DNA of 64,000 nt. Origin: Luidia sarsii (Eukaryota > Echinodermata > Asteroidea > Paxillosida > Luidiidae). This document shows positions 32,889 to 44,284 of this stretch, one piece after another. The first letter of the stretch is position 1; every line of letters begins with the position of its first letter. Under the pieces are notes generated by a model. The model was not told where the DNA came from and did no database searches. It saw nothing but the letters and a program-made list of their open reading frames with translations. The DNA lies in the NCBI GenBank assembly GCA_949987565.1, contig OX465118.1, forward strand, positions 5,484,538 through 5,548,537. The letters are read 5' to 3'. Both the position numbers and the translations under genes were made by a program.

Positions 32889-34798
32889 GTTTAGCTTTTG
32901 CACATGCGTACTACTGCTCATCATTGCGTGGCTGTTACTTTTCCAGAGCGTAATTTTATTGATTGTTATTTAAAAACGCGTAGTTGGGTCATAAACGCAG
33001 GTCACTCTTGAAAACTTTGTTTGTATCATTTATACAAAAGAAACTTAATTGGAATTTAATGAACAATTTATTACGGATCATAGTTTAACATTTTAATCAT
33101 TATGAAAAGCAGTTTGCAACATTTTTGTATATCACATTATGAATTACTATTTTTTTGGTCAAACTTTTCTTCTGAAGAAAGGTGGAATGTGAGCATTTTA
33201 TTCATATTCACTTAAATTTAAAAAAATATATTTTAAAATCACCTAAAAATATGACCATATTAATATGGTCATATATTTAGGTGATTTTCGTTCAATTACA
33301 TACAAAATGTCTCTTTGAGAAAGGTCCTTGAGAAAGGTCCTGCTAGCTAGGATCGAAACGTCAGGCCCACTAAATTTTAAGATTTACATTTTGGTAATTT
33401 TAGTCAGTAAGCAGTTTGCAACATTTTTTGTAGATCACAAAATGTGTCACTTGGATTTGGTTTTTAAAGAAAAAGTTATACCACTCACTAACAATGATTA
33501 TAAAAAAATATATATTTCGGATAATTGGCTGTAATTATTTGGGTATCACACACCAAAATGTTAAAATTTGTTTTTTACTGATCATTATAATTATGATCAA
33601 ATTACTCCATTAAAAAAATGTATAACATAATATATTTAATGGCACATTTTTTGCCTTTCCCTGTCTTATTTTTATTGACAAATCTGCAGTGACTGATCAT
33701 TTCTAAGCATCTTTAAAAGATTTAGAAAAATGGCAAAGAAAACCTTGACTGAAACCTCTTGTTTTGAATGTTTGAGTACCTGGGCCCAATTCCATAGAGC
33801 CGCTCAAGAAAAAAAACCTGCTTTCACTCAATGCTTGCTGCCCTCAACACATATTCAAATCATGGGTGCTTGGCATGAAATACAAGTGGAATATTGGCTG
33901 GCACAACTTGATTTTGTTCGAAAAGGTTTTTCATGCTTAGGCAAATTTTGGTGATTATAAGTGTCTCTTTGAAATTGTCGCTGGCACTCTAACCATCTGA
34001 GCTATCCAGCCCTTAGATGGTGGCCTTCCCAAACAGTCAACTACTAGTCTTTCCTGGGGTGGGGGCGCCAGTCAGCAATTCAACCATTACCTGCTGTATA
34101 TCTCAAGGGATCGCATCCCCAAATTCATTCAGATGCAAAGAACTATACATGTAATGTACTTGCAAAGCTGCTACAGCAGCTCGGGGATCACATAAATAGT
34201 GGATGCAGCTTTTCTAATATAAGTCAGACATATACATGTATAAATTTCAAGGGAAAAAAACTGACAGGGAACTTTATAAAAAAAAAATCAAAAATGTATA
34301 ACTTCCTAGTCAGTTTTTCCTTCATCTTTAAAAGAAAAGAGAAATCCTGCTACAGTCAAATCTTCTTAGCCATTTTCCAAATTGTTTAAAAAAAAGTCAT
34401 CATATTTCCTTGACCTTATTAGACAAAAAATCTAGTTTAAAAAGCTGAATACACTCTACAAGTCTACAAGTACACGTACTTGCATACCTCCCAAAACATT
34501 ACCATAAAACTTTTTTTTAGCGGTTTGAACAATTCAGTTTTACTGATAATAACTGTTCATTTGGTTAATATTTACTGAATGACGTCTTTGGTCTGATCTG
34601 TGTCTGGGATATGGGAGTTATTGCCCACTGCTTAAAGTATACAGCGCCCTCTTGAGGTAATTTGAAGTCATGCCCCTCATGAACTTGTTAAGTTTTCATC
34701 ATGAAATGGATGGTATGAATCCCAATAATTATGTGGCTATTGTACAGTTGCCTCATATACGGTAAACACCAAAACCCCGCAACAATCTGCATCAGTTT
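32889..34798. other. Spacer between gene 2 start and MsrA stop
   Basis: No exon seen. Contains a near-perfect 46-bp palindrome around TATGACCATATTAATATGGT (33239-33284), a repeat X piece (33313-33375) and tRNA-like foldback pieces (33730-34100, with the inverted tRNA 5' half near 33990-34015). Should include the gene 2 promoter and the MsrA 3' UTR. Confidence 0.6.
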
Positions 34799-35048
34799 TC
34801 ATAACTCATCCTTCTTTCCTGAGCACATTCCCCCTTTTTGGTTGTCGCGGGCTGTCTTGATGTAGTCCAGTTGATTATCTGTTAGTCCTAGTGCTTTCTT
34901 CTCTTGATCCAGCGCATCGTCATCGCCATTTCCAGTGATGAAGCCAAGAAGTCGAGTCGCTCTCCAGGAGGACAGGAAATCCGCGTCAATTAGGCCAAGA
35001 CTCTTGACCAGCTTCTTGTGCTGGCGGAGAAAATACTTCTGGTGGTAG
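34799..35048 (-). CDS. MSRA: MsrA exon 4 (residues 177-259 and stop), KDEL end
   Basis: Encodes NYHQKYFLRQHKKLVKSLGL, a lineage-specific helical extension including GLTDNQLDYIKTARDNQKG, and the terminal MCSGKKDEL, stop at 34799-34801. Acceptor GTCCAG. Confidence 0.95.
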
Positions 35049-38000
35049 CTGGACAGGAAAGAGAAATTGAAAATCGTGCCGTTCACATTGTGCAAACAAT
35101 ACTGCGATTTGAATCGCGATTCAATTACTGCGACGCAAACAACCGTGACTCGATTATGGCTATAAGTTGTTGCCAAATGGTGCATGTGTCCTTGAGGGTG
35201 GCCCATGAAGGGAGACATAGCCTTGTCCAATGCAGTCTCTCCGACTGTGCATACAAGTGTACGAGCCTGTATGACGTAATACACACCCAAGTTACGGGCA
35301 GGGCAGTGAACAGTGTGCCTAAGTTATGTGCTTTTCACAACAGTGTTGCGCAAAGCACTTTACTATTTCTGAAGGCCGGATTTTGATTTCTAAATCGGTG
35401 ACCAACGACTTGGTCAAGGCTAAGGGAGACATAAACAAGCACGGCACTTCCTGTCAGTCAGAGCATGAGCGGTGCATTATTAGATAAAAAACGATACTGT
35501 GTGACTCAATACAAGTCTGTTCAGGATGAGAAAACACTCTCATATTGTCAGACTCAATAATGATCAAATCATTGGAAACTCGTACTTCTCTGCATCATAG
35601 AAGACTCCAGCGGGTGCAATTCGAGTCAGAATAGCGCCCTCAACTTGTTCCTCCATGGCTGCCTTGGAGGCCTCTGCTAAGTTCCGCTGAGCATCGTCAT
35701 GGTAGAAGATAGCGGACATGTACTGGGTAGTCTTCCTCTCTGTAGCGTCATGGCTAGCCCAGAAGACGTCCAGGAGCTCTGGGTACGACGTCTTTGCCGG
35801 ATCAAATTCAATCTCAACCGATTCAGTGTGGTCTCCCCTGTGAACGGCAAATTGTTTTAGATAGATTGTATCTTAACCTAATTACAGTCCGTTCAAATGG
35901 TGGGTGTCCTTGAGGGTGGCCCATGCAGGGAGACATCTAAACAAGCACAGCAATTAATGCATTGTTGGATTACAAAAGAAACAAACAACTGTGATTCAGC
36001 AGAGCGTTCCCACACACATCACATCGCAATGTGTGATTCAGCGATTCACTCGCGAGCTGAACGATGGTGTACTGCCAGGCTTTTGGATGTGAAAATGCCA
36101 GCGGGAAAAAGCTGGGCAAATCTTTCCATGTAGTTCCAAACAAGGACAAGAGACCTGTTTGACATCCAAAAGCCTGTCAGTACACCATCGTTCATCTCGC
36201 GAGTGTATAACTGCACGCAGTATATACATACAGTAGGGGTACATCCGTCGGGGCCATGCGGGAGTTTTCCATTGCGATGTCATACCCCCCGCAGTGACTG
36301 GCGGGCCATTCGAAAAGATGGCAGATTGCGGGAACGCGAATTCAACCACTGAATTCCATAACTTTTCCCCCTTTATGAAACTCGTAGGTGAGTAGCACAT
36401 AGGTAATTGTAGGTTGTTTTTAACACCCAATCAGATAAGCCAACATTTTTCTCTGGGTTTCATTCCCCTTTAAGAGTGGGAACAGTTCTACTATATGCCA
36501 AAGCCTTGATTTCAAATCCAATACAGACTGAATGTTGAACATTCCTTACAAGTTTCTGTATGTTGGTTGTTTCCTCTGACCACCAGTGTATCCTGCCTTG
36601 ACTCTTATGATACCAGGTTGGCCTCCAAACAAGGACTCTACACCCCAGAAACAGTCCATGCCAAAAGTGGCCTTGTGGGTGTCTACATCAGGCTCCTTGT
36701 ACGCCAAATCTGAGGCCTTTAGCTGGCCAAGAAAAACAAATATCCAAAAAGAAACAATTAAAGAAAACACTTATTTATATATTTAATGTATAATTATGTG
36801 TTTGAAAATCAAGCTGGTTCAGACATTGGTATTCCCTGTCGTCACCTATGGTAGTGAAAGCTGGATTTTGAAGAAGGCAGATCAGAATAGAATAGAATCT
36901 TTTGAACTTTGGGTCTGGAGGAGGCTTCTCCGAATTCCATGGACTGCAAGGAAAACAAACAGCTGGGTCTTGAATCAAGAAAACACTAAAAAATCTCTTC
37001 TGAACTTCATAGACAAGGGTAGATTGACTTACTTCGGTCATATCATGAGAGCTGACAACAGCCTTGAAAATATTATCATGCAAGGAAAGATGGAGGGCAA
37101 AAGGGGACGCTGAAGACCAAGAACAAGATGGTGGGACAACATTCTGGCAAGAGTGGGCCGACCCCCCATAGAGACAATTCGAACAACAACGGACAGATCA
37201 GCATGGAGGCTACTTGTCAACATGGTCACCAGGGGCCGAAACCGACCTGATGGAAATAGATAGATAGATGTGTTTACTTCATAGTCTATTTTCTGTTTGA
37301 TGCGGATTGACAGGTCACTGGCCACAACGATTGGTTTTGCTTTTGTCTCTATACCTTGACAATCTTGCATGAGTTGTAAATTGAATGGCATGAACAAAAT
37401 AATAATAACAAGAAGAATCACCAAAAGAATCACTTGTTGGTCATCGTAGTGATGCTGTCACAGACAAACGTGAATGAAACGTCTTCAGACAATAGACCGA
37501 TTGAGCGACCACTGTTTACATCACAGATGTAACATGATGTTTGCGTCGAGCAGAATGTAATTCAATTACCGGTAGGCTTTTGAGCATTCAGTATTAATCA
37601 CGTCGAGCAAGGGTAAAACCTCATTGAATCACTGTTTACATGCTATCAAGTGAGTGGCCTTTTAAGCATACAGCAACGATGGAAATGTACAAAGAAGAAT
37701 GTTGACAATATGATTGTCTTCTTTGCTCGTTTCCACTTCTAAGTTCTATTCAGCACCAAATGAGACTATGAAAAATACCCACTCTGTCACATGATGGCAT
37801 TCAAACATTGGTCGTGCAATCGGTCTATTCAACCACATGGCAACAACATCCAGGAGGGGAATAATTAACACCTTGCTTATTTACATCAATCCCTCATTTT
37901 GTGGACGCTCCCTCACTTCTCTCTTTCACACTTTCCCTTTGATGTTTCCCCTTTTCACTACCTATTCCCTACTCAAAATCAAATCCCTGATCTCATTCTC

Positions 38001-38818
38001 ACCTTACCAGCTATATCCCCTTTACCCTATCCCTATGTCTTTCATCCATGTCCCTGTTACTCTCCCCTTCCTATTTTTGTTTGTCCTTCTCATTCTGCCA
38101 GTTTGATATAAAAAACCACTTCACGCTGGGCCTTTCTATAATGCTCCATTTTCAGAACTAATTAATGGTTGAATGCTTCTGACTGGCGCCCCACCACAGC
38201 AAAGACCTTTTGCATACCATCTCAGCTATCCATGCCTTAGATGGTGGCCTTCCCAAATAGACAACTATAGTCTTTGCCAGGGTTGGAGCCCAGTCAGAAG
38301 CATTTAACCATTATAACTGGTGCATGGTTGGTGCAGGAATGAGGCAACGCCCCTATGTGAGTCTATTTAAACCGACCCGCCTTACGGGGTTCAGTGAACA
38401 CCCAGAATGCTTCTACATACCTACTGGTACTACCAATGACCTGAGCATAGTCAAGCTAGGAGTTTCTGGCTAGCTATAGCTGCCTAATGAATATTCACTG
38501 GTCAGGAATTTCAAAGGTACAATGATATTAGTAGTGTAGGTGAGTAAAGGCAATACAAAGCCCCAGATCTACAAAAAGTACTAGGTAATCGACTGACTCA
38601 ATATAACTTATAAGTCAGTTGGTTACAGTATACATCTTCTGGCAAAATTATCAATTATCACGAACAGAACCTGACAGGAATGTTCTTTTCATTACGGTCT
38701 TATTTGAGCTTACTTTTTCAGCCAAGTTTTTCAATTCGTCGGCACATTCTGGGGTTCCAGCCATCCCTGACATTATCCCTGTCAGCATAATCCCAATAAC
38801 TAGAACTAGGGACTTCAT
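34799..38818 (-). CDS. MSRA: Peptide methionine sulfoxide reductase A, ER-targeted (signal peptide plus KDEL)
   Basis: Complete CDS, 259 residues, exons 38818-38714, 36722-36550, 35837-35586, 35048-34799; phases join. MsrA reduces methionine-S-sulfoxide in proteins and free methionine, with thioredoxin-type electron donors. The catalytic motif is GMDCFWGVE at residues 56-64, with Cys59 as the attacking thiol; the usual glycine before it is Asp. AGYTGG, PTYRNLGDHTESVEIEFDP, DVFWASHD and NYHQKYFLR (177-185) are family landmarks. Residues 1-21 (MKSLVLVIGIMLTGIMSGMAG) form a signal peptide, and the last residues are CSGKKDEL, an ER-retrieval signal. Cys252 is the only C-terminal cysteine and the likely resolving residue. 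The familiar animal MsrA is mitochondrial/cytosolic, so the predicted ER-lumenal location is notable. The 5' UTR probably starts in an upstream exon, since a CAG acceptor precedes the ATG at about 38858. Confidence 0.92.
35215..35430. repeat. Dispersed repeat Y, copy 1
   Basis: Contains GCCTTGTCCAATGCAGTCTC, TGTTGCGCAAAGCAC and GGCCGGATTTTGATTTCTAA. A second copy with the same order lies at 39139-39620. In MsrA intron 3. Confidence 0.75.
35586..35837 (-). CDS. MSRA: MsrA exon 3 (residues 93-176)
   Basis: Encodes LGDHTESVEIEFDPAKTSYP, ELLDVFWASHDATERKTTQY, MSAIFYHDDAQRNLAEASKA and AILTRIAPAGVFYDAE. The GDHTE and FWASHD landmarks are typical of MsrA. Donor GTACGA. Confidence 0.94.
36064..36162 (+). 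pseudogene. THAP-domain N-terminal fragment inside a palindrome
   Basis: A 32-codon frame begins MVYCQAFGCENASGKKLGKS and continues FHVVPNKDKRPV before TGA. The CxxxxC spacing, GKSFHxxP and following basic residues are those of the THAP zinc-binding DNA-binding domain. The C-terminal half of the domain (Cys-x2-His) is absent. Just downstream, ACATCCAAAAGCCTGTCAGT onward is an inverted duplicate of the fragment's own start (arms about 36048-36091 and 36162-36211). In MsrA intron 2, opposite strand; a transposon-derived relic. Confidence 0.7.
36550..36722 (-). CDS. MSRA: MsrA exon 2 (residues 36-92), catalytic motif
   Basis: Encodes LKASDLAYKEPDVDTHKATF, then GMDCFWGVESLFGGQPGIIR and VKAGYTGGQRKQPTYRN plus two bases. 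Acceptor GGCCAG, donor TT|GTAAGG. Confidence 0.95.
36796..37273 (+). mobile_element. RTE-type LINE, 3' end
   Basis: Frame 36796-37113 encodes the reverse-transcriptase C-terminal region: VTYGSESWILKKADQNRIES, FELWVWRRLLRIPWTARKTN and RLTYFGHIMR. These are typical of RTE/BovB LINEs. A stop then interrupts it, but RPRTRWWDNILARVGRPP continues in another frame. The copy ends in a short ATAGATAGATAG run, as RTE elements often do. 5'-truncated and decayed; in MsrA intron 1, opposite strand. Confidence 0.88.
37850..38110 (+). repeat. Dispersed repeat X, partial plus copy
   Basis: Pyrimidine block with CATCCATGTCCCTGTTACTC and CATTCTGCCAGTTTGA, matching the block at 19580-19790 but lacking the GATCGAAACGTC module. 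In MsrA intron 1. Confidence 0.65.
38163..38318. mobile_element. Foldback element enclosing a tRNA-like half
   Basis: AATGGTTGAATGCTTCTGAC at the left is inverted as GTCAGAAGCATTTAACCATT at the right. Between them lies CATCTCAGCTATCCATGCCT, the inverse of a tRNA 5' half. Partial copies are at 12007-12095, 34010-34095 and 42595-42650. Confidence 0.8.
38714..38818 (-). CDS. MSRA: MsrA exon 1 (residues 1-35), signal peptide
   Basis: Starts MKSLVLVIGIMLTGIMSGMA; a hydrophobic core with small residues before TPEC fits signal-peptidase cleavage. Donor AAA|GTAAGC. An upstream in-frame ATG (38860) would add 14 polar residues, but that stretch sits at a probable CAG acceptor, so I chose 38818. Confidence 0.82.
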
Positions 38819-39138
38819 ATTGTCACTGCATTCACTCTGGTTCTCCAGTAATTCCTGCATATCAGATGGAAAGATTAGAAAACATACAACTTAGAAGCTA
38901 CAGTAACTTTAGCCCTTTTAGTTTTACTTTAGTTTTTACTTTTAATGTTAAAAAAGGAGTAAAACTAAGGTAACAACAACTTAGCATTAATGGAATGATT
39001 ATTCTTGGCTCACAAAAGCAATTTGATTGGAGTATTATCTAAAGGCACTAATCAAGTAGAGTTCTTCACAAAGAAGCTAAGCAATACAAAAATGTAGCAA
39101 TATAGACTTGACTTCTGTGACCCACAAATGCTAGTCTA

Positions 39139-39620
39139 GCTTGTCCAAGGCGGTCTCTCCGGTACATGCACTGCATGCAGTACGGCTCCGAGCAGAGATC
39201 CTGGCCAAACGCACGCAAACCACGGTGCAACGGCGCTATATACTACGCCGGGTGCATGCAAGCTCTACATGTACAGTACACGGCTCGCAGAGAGACCGCA
39301 CCGCTGCCATACCGCACGCAACAATCTGTGTTCGTCGATCGGACATGTACACGACTGTGTACAAGCCTGTACGCAGCTGTCCTGGCCGCACTTGAGTAGC
39401 AAGACCAACACAATACACGCACACGACAAAAATAATACGCACGCCAGTTACACAGTGCATAATCTGTATGAGTGGATCAATAGGGCTGCATTTCGCAACA
39501 ATGTTGCGCAAAGCACATGCATGCTACACTACTACTTTAAGTTCTAGTACTAGGCTACAGTCCTACTAGGCCGGATTTTGATTTCTAAATCGGCGACCAA
39601 TTGCCATGGTCAAGGCTACC
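39139..39620. repeat. Dispersed repeat Y, copy 2
   Basis: Same ordered landmarks as 35215-35430: GCTTGTCCAAGGCGGTCTCT, TGTTGCGCAAAGCAC and GGCCGGATTTTGATTTCTAA, with a longer middle. Confidence 0.75.
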
Positions 39621-42600
39621 CAAATGCATAAAAAAGCTGAAATGGGCCATTCTTATAATTTATATAGTGACGTCACATGACAAAATTAATGCAAAATTCG
39701 GGAAAGAGAAACAGCATCCAATTAGCTCCCATAGGATTGGCCAAAAGAAACTAGTTTCTGTCAGGGGCTCTCCCAACTAATTGGATGACAGAAACAAAAC
39801 AATTATTTTGTATCATTTTGGTGTAGTCTTGTATACATGCAATGTATTTCAGACAAATGATCTTGGTCAAATCAATGAAAAACTGACTAAGAGTTTTTGA
39901 ACAAATTTTATACTGGACCAGGGTACTATATCATGCATGTAGCCCAATAGTAATACTGTACTGAGTACTACTGTACTGCGTACTATAATTATACTACTGT
40001 ACTGAGTACTATAATAATACTTCTGTACTAAGTACTACTGTACTGATAGTAGGTGAAAGATGGAGGCGAATGAACCGACACAAACAACAGTACTATATAT
40101 TGTCATGGTGATCATTGCATGGGATTGGCCGTAAGCGTTTAATATGCTTTAATTTGATCAACGATTCCAATCATAAACATCGAATCTTCAACATTTGACT
40201 GACTGACGAGAAAATTTCCGCACTGTTTCGATAGGCAAATTTGGCCTCAAAGTTATCCACGCTAAATACGTGTTCCTTCGAAATAATGTAAATTATATGC
40301 TACTACTTGAGTAAGGCCTAACTCTTGTTCGACAAGTATATTTACTGCGTAAACTGTAATTTGTTAAGTGGGATTCTAGGTATAGGCGATTAGATGCCGA
40401 GGTTTTTTGTGGCGGCGAGAGTGGAATCCTTATCTAATTGAAAATTAGCGTTTCTTGCCCTTTCGGATTTCCACTTTCCTTGCTTGGATATTGGGAAAGA
40501 CTGCCAGGGATGTGAGCATTGAAGGCCGCGGATGCTCCGCCGGACCTCAAGCTATGGAGCCTTTGAAAGAAATACCAGGGACTAAAGCCCTTTTCACACT
40601 ACTGGGCGAATCCCCCGGGCCAAAGATTTCCCCGGGGAATTCCCGGGGATTGTTTTACCCCACCAACACCCCCGCAACCAATGTTGAAAGTGGTATGGAG
40701 AGAAAGAGGAGAATACAGGCTTTTTAGAGGGTATATTTGAGGGTATTGTCTTCCAATTTGGACGATTTTAAAGGGTGCACTTGGCGGTCGAAAAACGCCA
40801 GTTTGACTCTTTGACTCTCATGTGAAAAAAACACAAGATGATAAAACATTCACGGTTTTGCAAAAATCAAAACCGAAAACCAACTCCAAGGCAAAACTGA
40901 AAAAAAAAACCTGGAATAAAACCACTCAAACTAAAGTCCGCCCCCACGAAATTTGGCATTGTTACCGCTGATCTGGCAATGCATGGGTGTTTTTCATGAT
41001 ACATATTGATGAAAAGAGTCTTTGTCTACAGTTTGGACAATAGCGGCGCCAAATTTGGAAACTCATTACGCATGCATAGCGGCTTCCCGGCTCGAATGGT
41101 TTAATTACATAAACGTGGTAAAATCAAAGGGGAAATGGGCAAATATCTGTTGGAATAGAATCACTTTATGACTTGAACTAATAAAAATACTCATTGCATG
41201 CATAGGCTGTTTAAACCATATGGTTTGCAACTTCTGTCTGACATGAAACAGTGAGTATTATACTGGAGGAATGTCACAATGGAAATTCAGTTTTAATGCT
41301 GTGACGTGTGAGATGACTGTCTCTATAGTACAAGGACCCAGTTTTATGTATTTCAAGAAAAATCTACCGTACTTTGTGCTAAAATATCATTTACAAAGGA
41401 AGTGTAAGACTGCGCTTTTCACTGTGAATGAAAACTGTGCAAATTCCTTTATTCAACAGGGACCGGAGCGGCATTCTCAGTCCCATTAATAACTGCAGAG
41501 ATTGCATTCTACTTCCAAGAGAAATTCCCAGTGGCGATATTATTATTCGTGTTGCGAGCCCCTCCGCTTGGTATAATAGTTTATGGCCCGTTGACACAGG
41601 TCCTCTTAGATACCTATACGTACGGTTGGTGAGGAGCGATGCTCCGTCTAGGTGGGGTCAGTTTTCATATCATCGCTGCCGCTATGTTGACAAGGAAGAA
41701 AACAGGAATCCACACCAAAATGTATAGGCCTATACCAGAGACAACTAGTTCTAACTTCTATACAGGATGAAGACGGTGGAGGTTGTGGTGAACTCAAAAC
41801 ACAAGAGAGAAATCATAATTATTTGCAGGTCATGGATTTCATTTTCATCTGCACTAGTCCTGAATGTTTTCTCAGGTGTTGAATTTATGACTTTGGCTTG
41901 TATGAGGATGTTACTGACCATTGCCTACGGTGGAGTAGTTGTCTACATGGTGACCAACGGTCTCTCTATATGGAATTGAGTGCCACAGAATAGTCCTTCT
42001 TGACTATACGGCTTTGGGACTTGGCAACATGGTGGGACTGTGCGTCAGTGGATTTGTTTTGCATAAGAAGCTTCTATCATGCCACGTAATTTATGGCAAC
42101 ACTGGGTTCGGCTACCGTTGCCCCTTGCTTTGTCTTTGCTCCCTTTGTATCAACGTTCCTCGGTCAGATAGTCAATACTTTCATCATGGGCACAGGAATT
42201 GATTTTGTCTTCGAAGTTATATGCGTAATGACGGGGGATTTACCTTTCAGTGATGACAACTTCGTGGTCGTTTTTGGGATGGCAAACCTTCTTAGCTGGC
42301 GTTGCATCGTCCATTGTTGATACATGCATTGTCAGGTTGGTATATGACAGTACTTTTGATTTCAACTTTTTAATGTACGCTTTAACCCTTCATTCGGACG
42401 CAGACAACCGAATTGTTTAAACGTTCCCTGTCAGTTTTTCCATGATTTGTTCGACTTGATAAGAAAAGCAGAATCCATTTTGTGTGATCCCCGAACTACA
42501 GCTGTATAGCCAGGTCTACAACTTAACTCACTTGTTTGCATCTCGGATCTGAATGAAAACGAGAACTTAATTCCTGGAGATATACGGCAGTTAATTTATT

Positions 42601-43474
42601 AATGCTTCTGACTGGTGCAATAAAAGCGGCAAAGACTGGTTGACTAAATGTGACCTGGAATAACAGCATGAGGTATATCCCACCAAAACACTTTTCGAGT
42701 AAACAATGCCTGAAGTCAAAGTATCTTCACAATTCGATTAAAAATCAATTTATTTATTTTTGTATTCTCGGAAAGTTAATGTATTAGAGGATGTTATGTC
42801 CAAAGGATTTTTACAAAATCTGTCTCGAAATGTTGAAAAAATGAGAATTTCGGGGGAGTGTTTGTGTACTGTTTTCAAGAAAATGGAAAGTTCCTGCCGT
42901 TTGGAAGCCGAGTCGCGTCGAAAACTCTCCGATTTGAATGGCCGCTTTCCAGGAGTTAGACTGGTGCTGTTGTCTTGTGTCTGGTACCAAATGTACGAGC
43001 GAAGTCCCTATTTGCAACAAAGGTCACACCGTCCTGACCTCGTATACGATGAATACAGCCGTTAAAAACACATAAACAAAGGCCCTGCTGCATGTGAAGA
43101 AGCATCGTCTCGTTAGCGTACTTCATACGTCACACCAGCCATTTGATTGGAGCGCGTAGCGCGCGTGTAGCGCGCGATTATACCAGGCAACGTGACATAT
43201 AGTTACAAACATCCATGTGCAAAACATGCCCACGTTGATTTGCATACTTCAACAGCGTGCTGGCATTGCCTTCGTTCACTACATGCTTTATGGAAACTGC
43301 GCGTGAGTGTATCAGAATTCGCCTATACTCAACGGCGTGGCTGAGACATGCTCGGCAGTCGGCACCCTTTCATGCCCAGAACGCTGCTGCATGGATAACG
43401 CTACCGAGGATGGTGCATACATGTACAAGGCATGTCGCTACACGTCGTGTACAGTATGCGATCGAGTTCACTGT

Positions 43475-43640
43475 ATGTACATGTACATGTACACACGTAC
43501 ATGTCCATGTTCTTGTACATATATCGTGCATGTATAGAGTGTACTTATACATGTAGTATACTGTAGTAGTACATTGCACGTACGGTACATGTGTACATGT
43601 ACATGTACATGTCATGTGTACATGTACAGTAAGTGTACAT
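43475..43640. repeat. TGTACA/GTACAT palindromic simple repeat
   Basis: Runs of TGTACATGTACA and variants, largely self-complementary, immediately left of the THAP-bearing inverted-repeat element. Confidence 0.85.
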
Positions 43641-43659
43641 GCACATGCACGTTATGTAC

Positions 43660-44284
43660 CTATAGACCCGTCTTCGATGACGTCACAGTTTTGTTTATCG
43701 GCCATCTTGGATTACAAACATGAGCACGTCACCGCCGTTACTAATTCAGCTGTGCATACAAACAACTCTACATGCAAGGCGGCAACTTTTGAACTCGTCG
43801 TAGTTGTACTACTAATATTACTACTGCTACTTTTTACTAGTATTAAATACTAGTTGTGCCATGGAGGAATCTCTTTTTATTCCTCCGTGGTTGTACCATG
43901 GATTGGAGGTACTTGTTCTGTTGAAAGATGATTAACTTTTGCGCTGTCCTTGGCTGTGGAAGCAGGGGGATCGTGATAAGAAATATTTTTTATCGTTTAC
44001 CCGCTGTACTGACAAGAGAAGGTGACGCAACTCGTACACTTTCGCTAAAAAGATGGACGAAATGGTTGTCGCGGGTTAATTGTGTACAGATCTATTCCTG
44101 CAATAAAGCCGAGAATGTCGAGAGAACTGTAATAAGCCGACCGTGCAGCATTCGAATTCGCCATGATGACTAACGTAACGTTAAACGAACACAAACGTGC
44201 GAGCGAAAGCGTATGTATGTACTCTAAGATGGCGGATCTCGATGTTTCTAGTAGCAACGTGACATCAGTAAGAAGGGTCTATAG
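43660..44284. mobile_element. 625-bp TIR element carrying a THAP exon
   Basis: Ends CTATAGACCCGTCTT and AAGAAGGGTCTATAG are inverted repeats. Subterminal parts also correspond: TGACGTCAC with GTGACATCA, and GGCCATCTTGGA with TAAGATGGCGG. Target duplication is not clear. The only coding remnant is the THAP frame at 43928. It is a non-autonomous THAP-type DNA transposon, or a captured THAP exon. Confidence 0.7.
43928..44173 (+). pseudogene. THAP-domain first exon (relic)
   Basis: Frame of 81 codons begins MINFCAVLGCGSRG, then IFYRLPAVL, then EGDATRTLSLKRWTKWLSRVN. The FCAVxGC start, FYRLPAV and the helix with KRWxxWL are the core of THAP zinc-finger DNA-binding domains. The segment between GSRG and FYRLP reads IVIRNI. 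In the next frame the same bases read GDRDKKYF, as expected for this domain, so a pair of compensating indels is likely. The Cys-x2-His half is not seen. Confidence 0.7.

Larger units (their letters stand above)
38819..43659. other. Spacer upstream of MsrA, no confirmed gene
   Basis: Probably includes the non-coding first exon and promoter of MsrA. Contains repeat Y copy 2 (39139-39620), a short tandem ACTGTACTGAGTACTA cluster (39955-40050), a CCCGGG-rich repeat fragment near 40600 and tRNA-like foldback pieces (42430-42650). The stretch 41760-42340 has several short hydrophobic open frames in different phases; I could not match them to a family. Confidence 0.5.

Noticed and set aside
41760..42340. 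Possible membrane-protein exons (short hydrophobic frames)
   Set aside because: Frames are interrupted and in different phases, and no domain signature could be matched.
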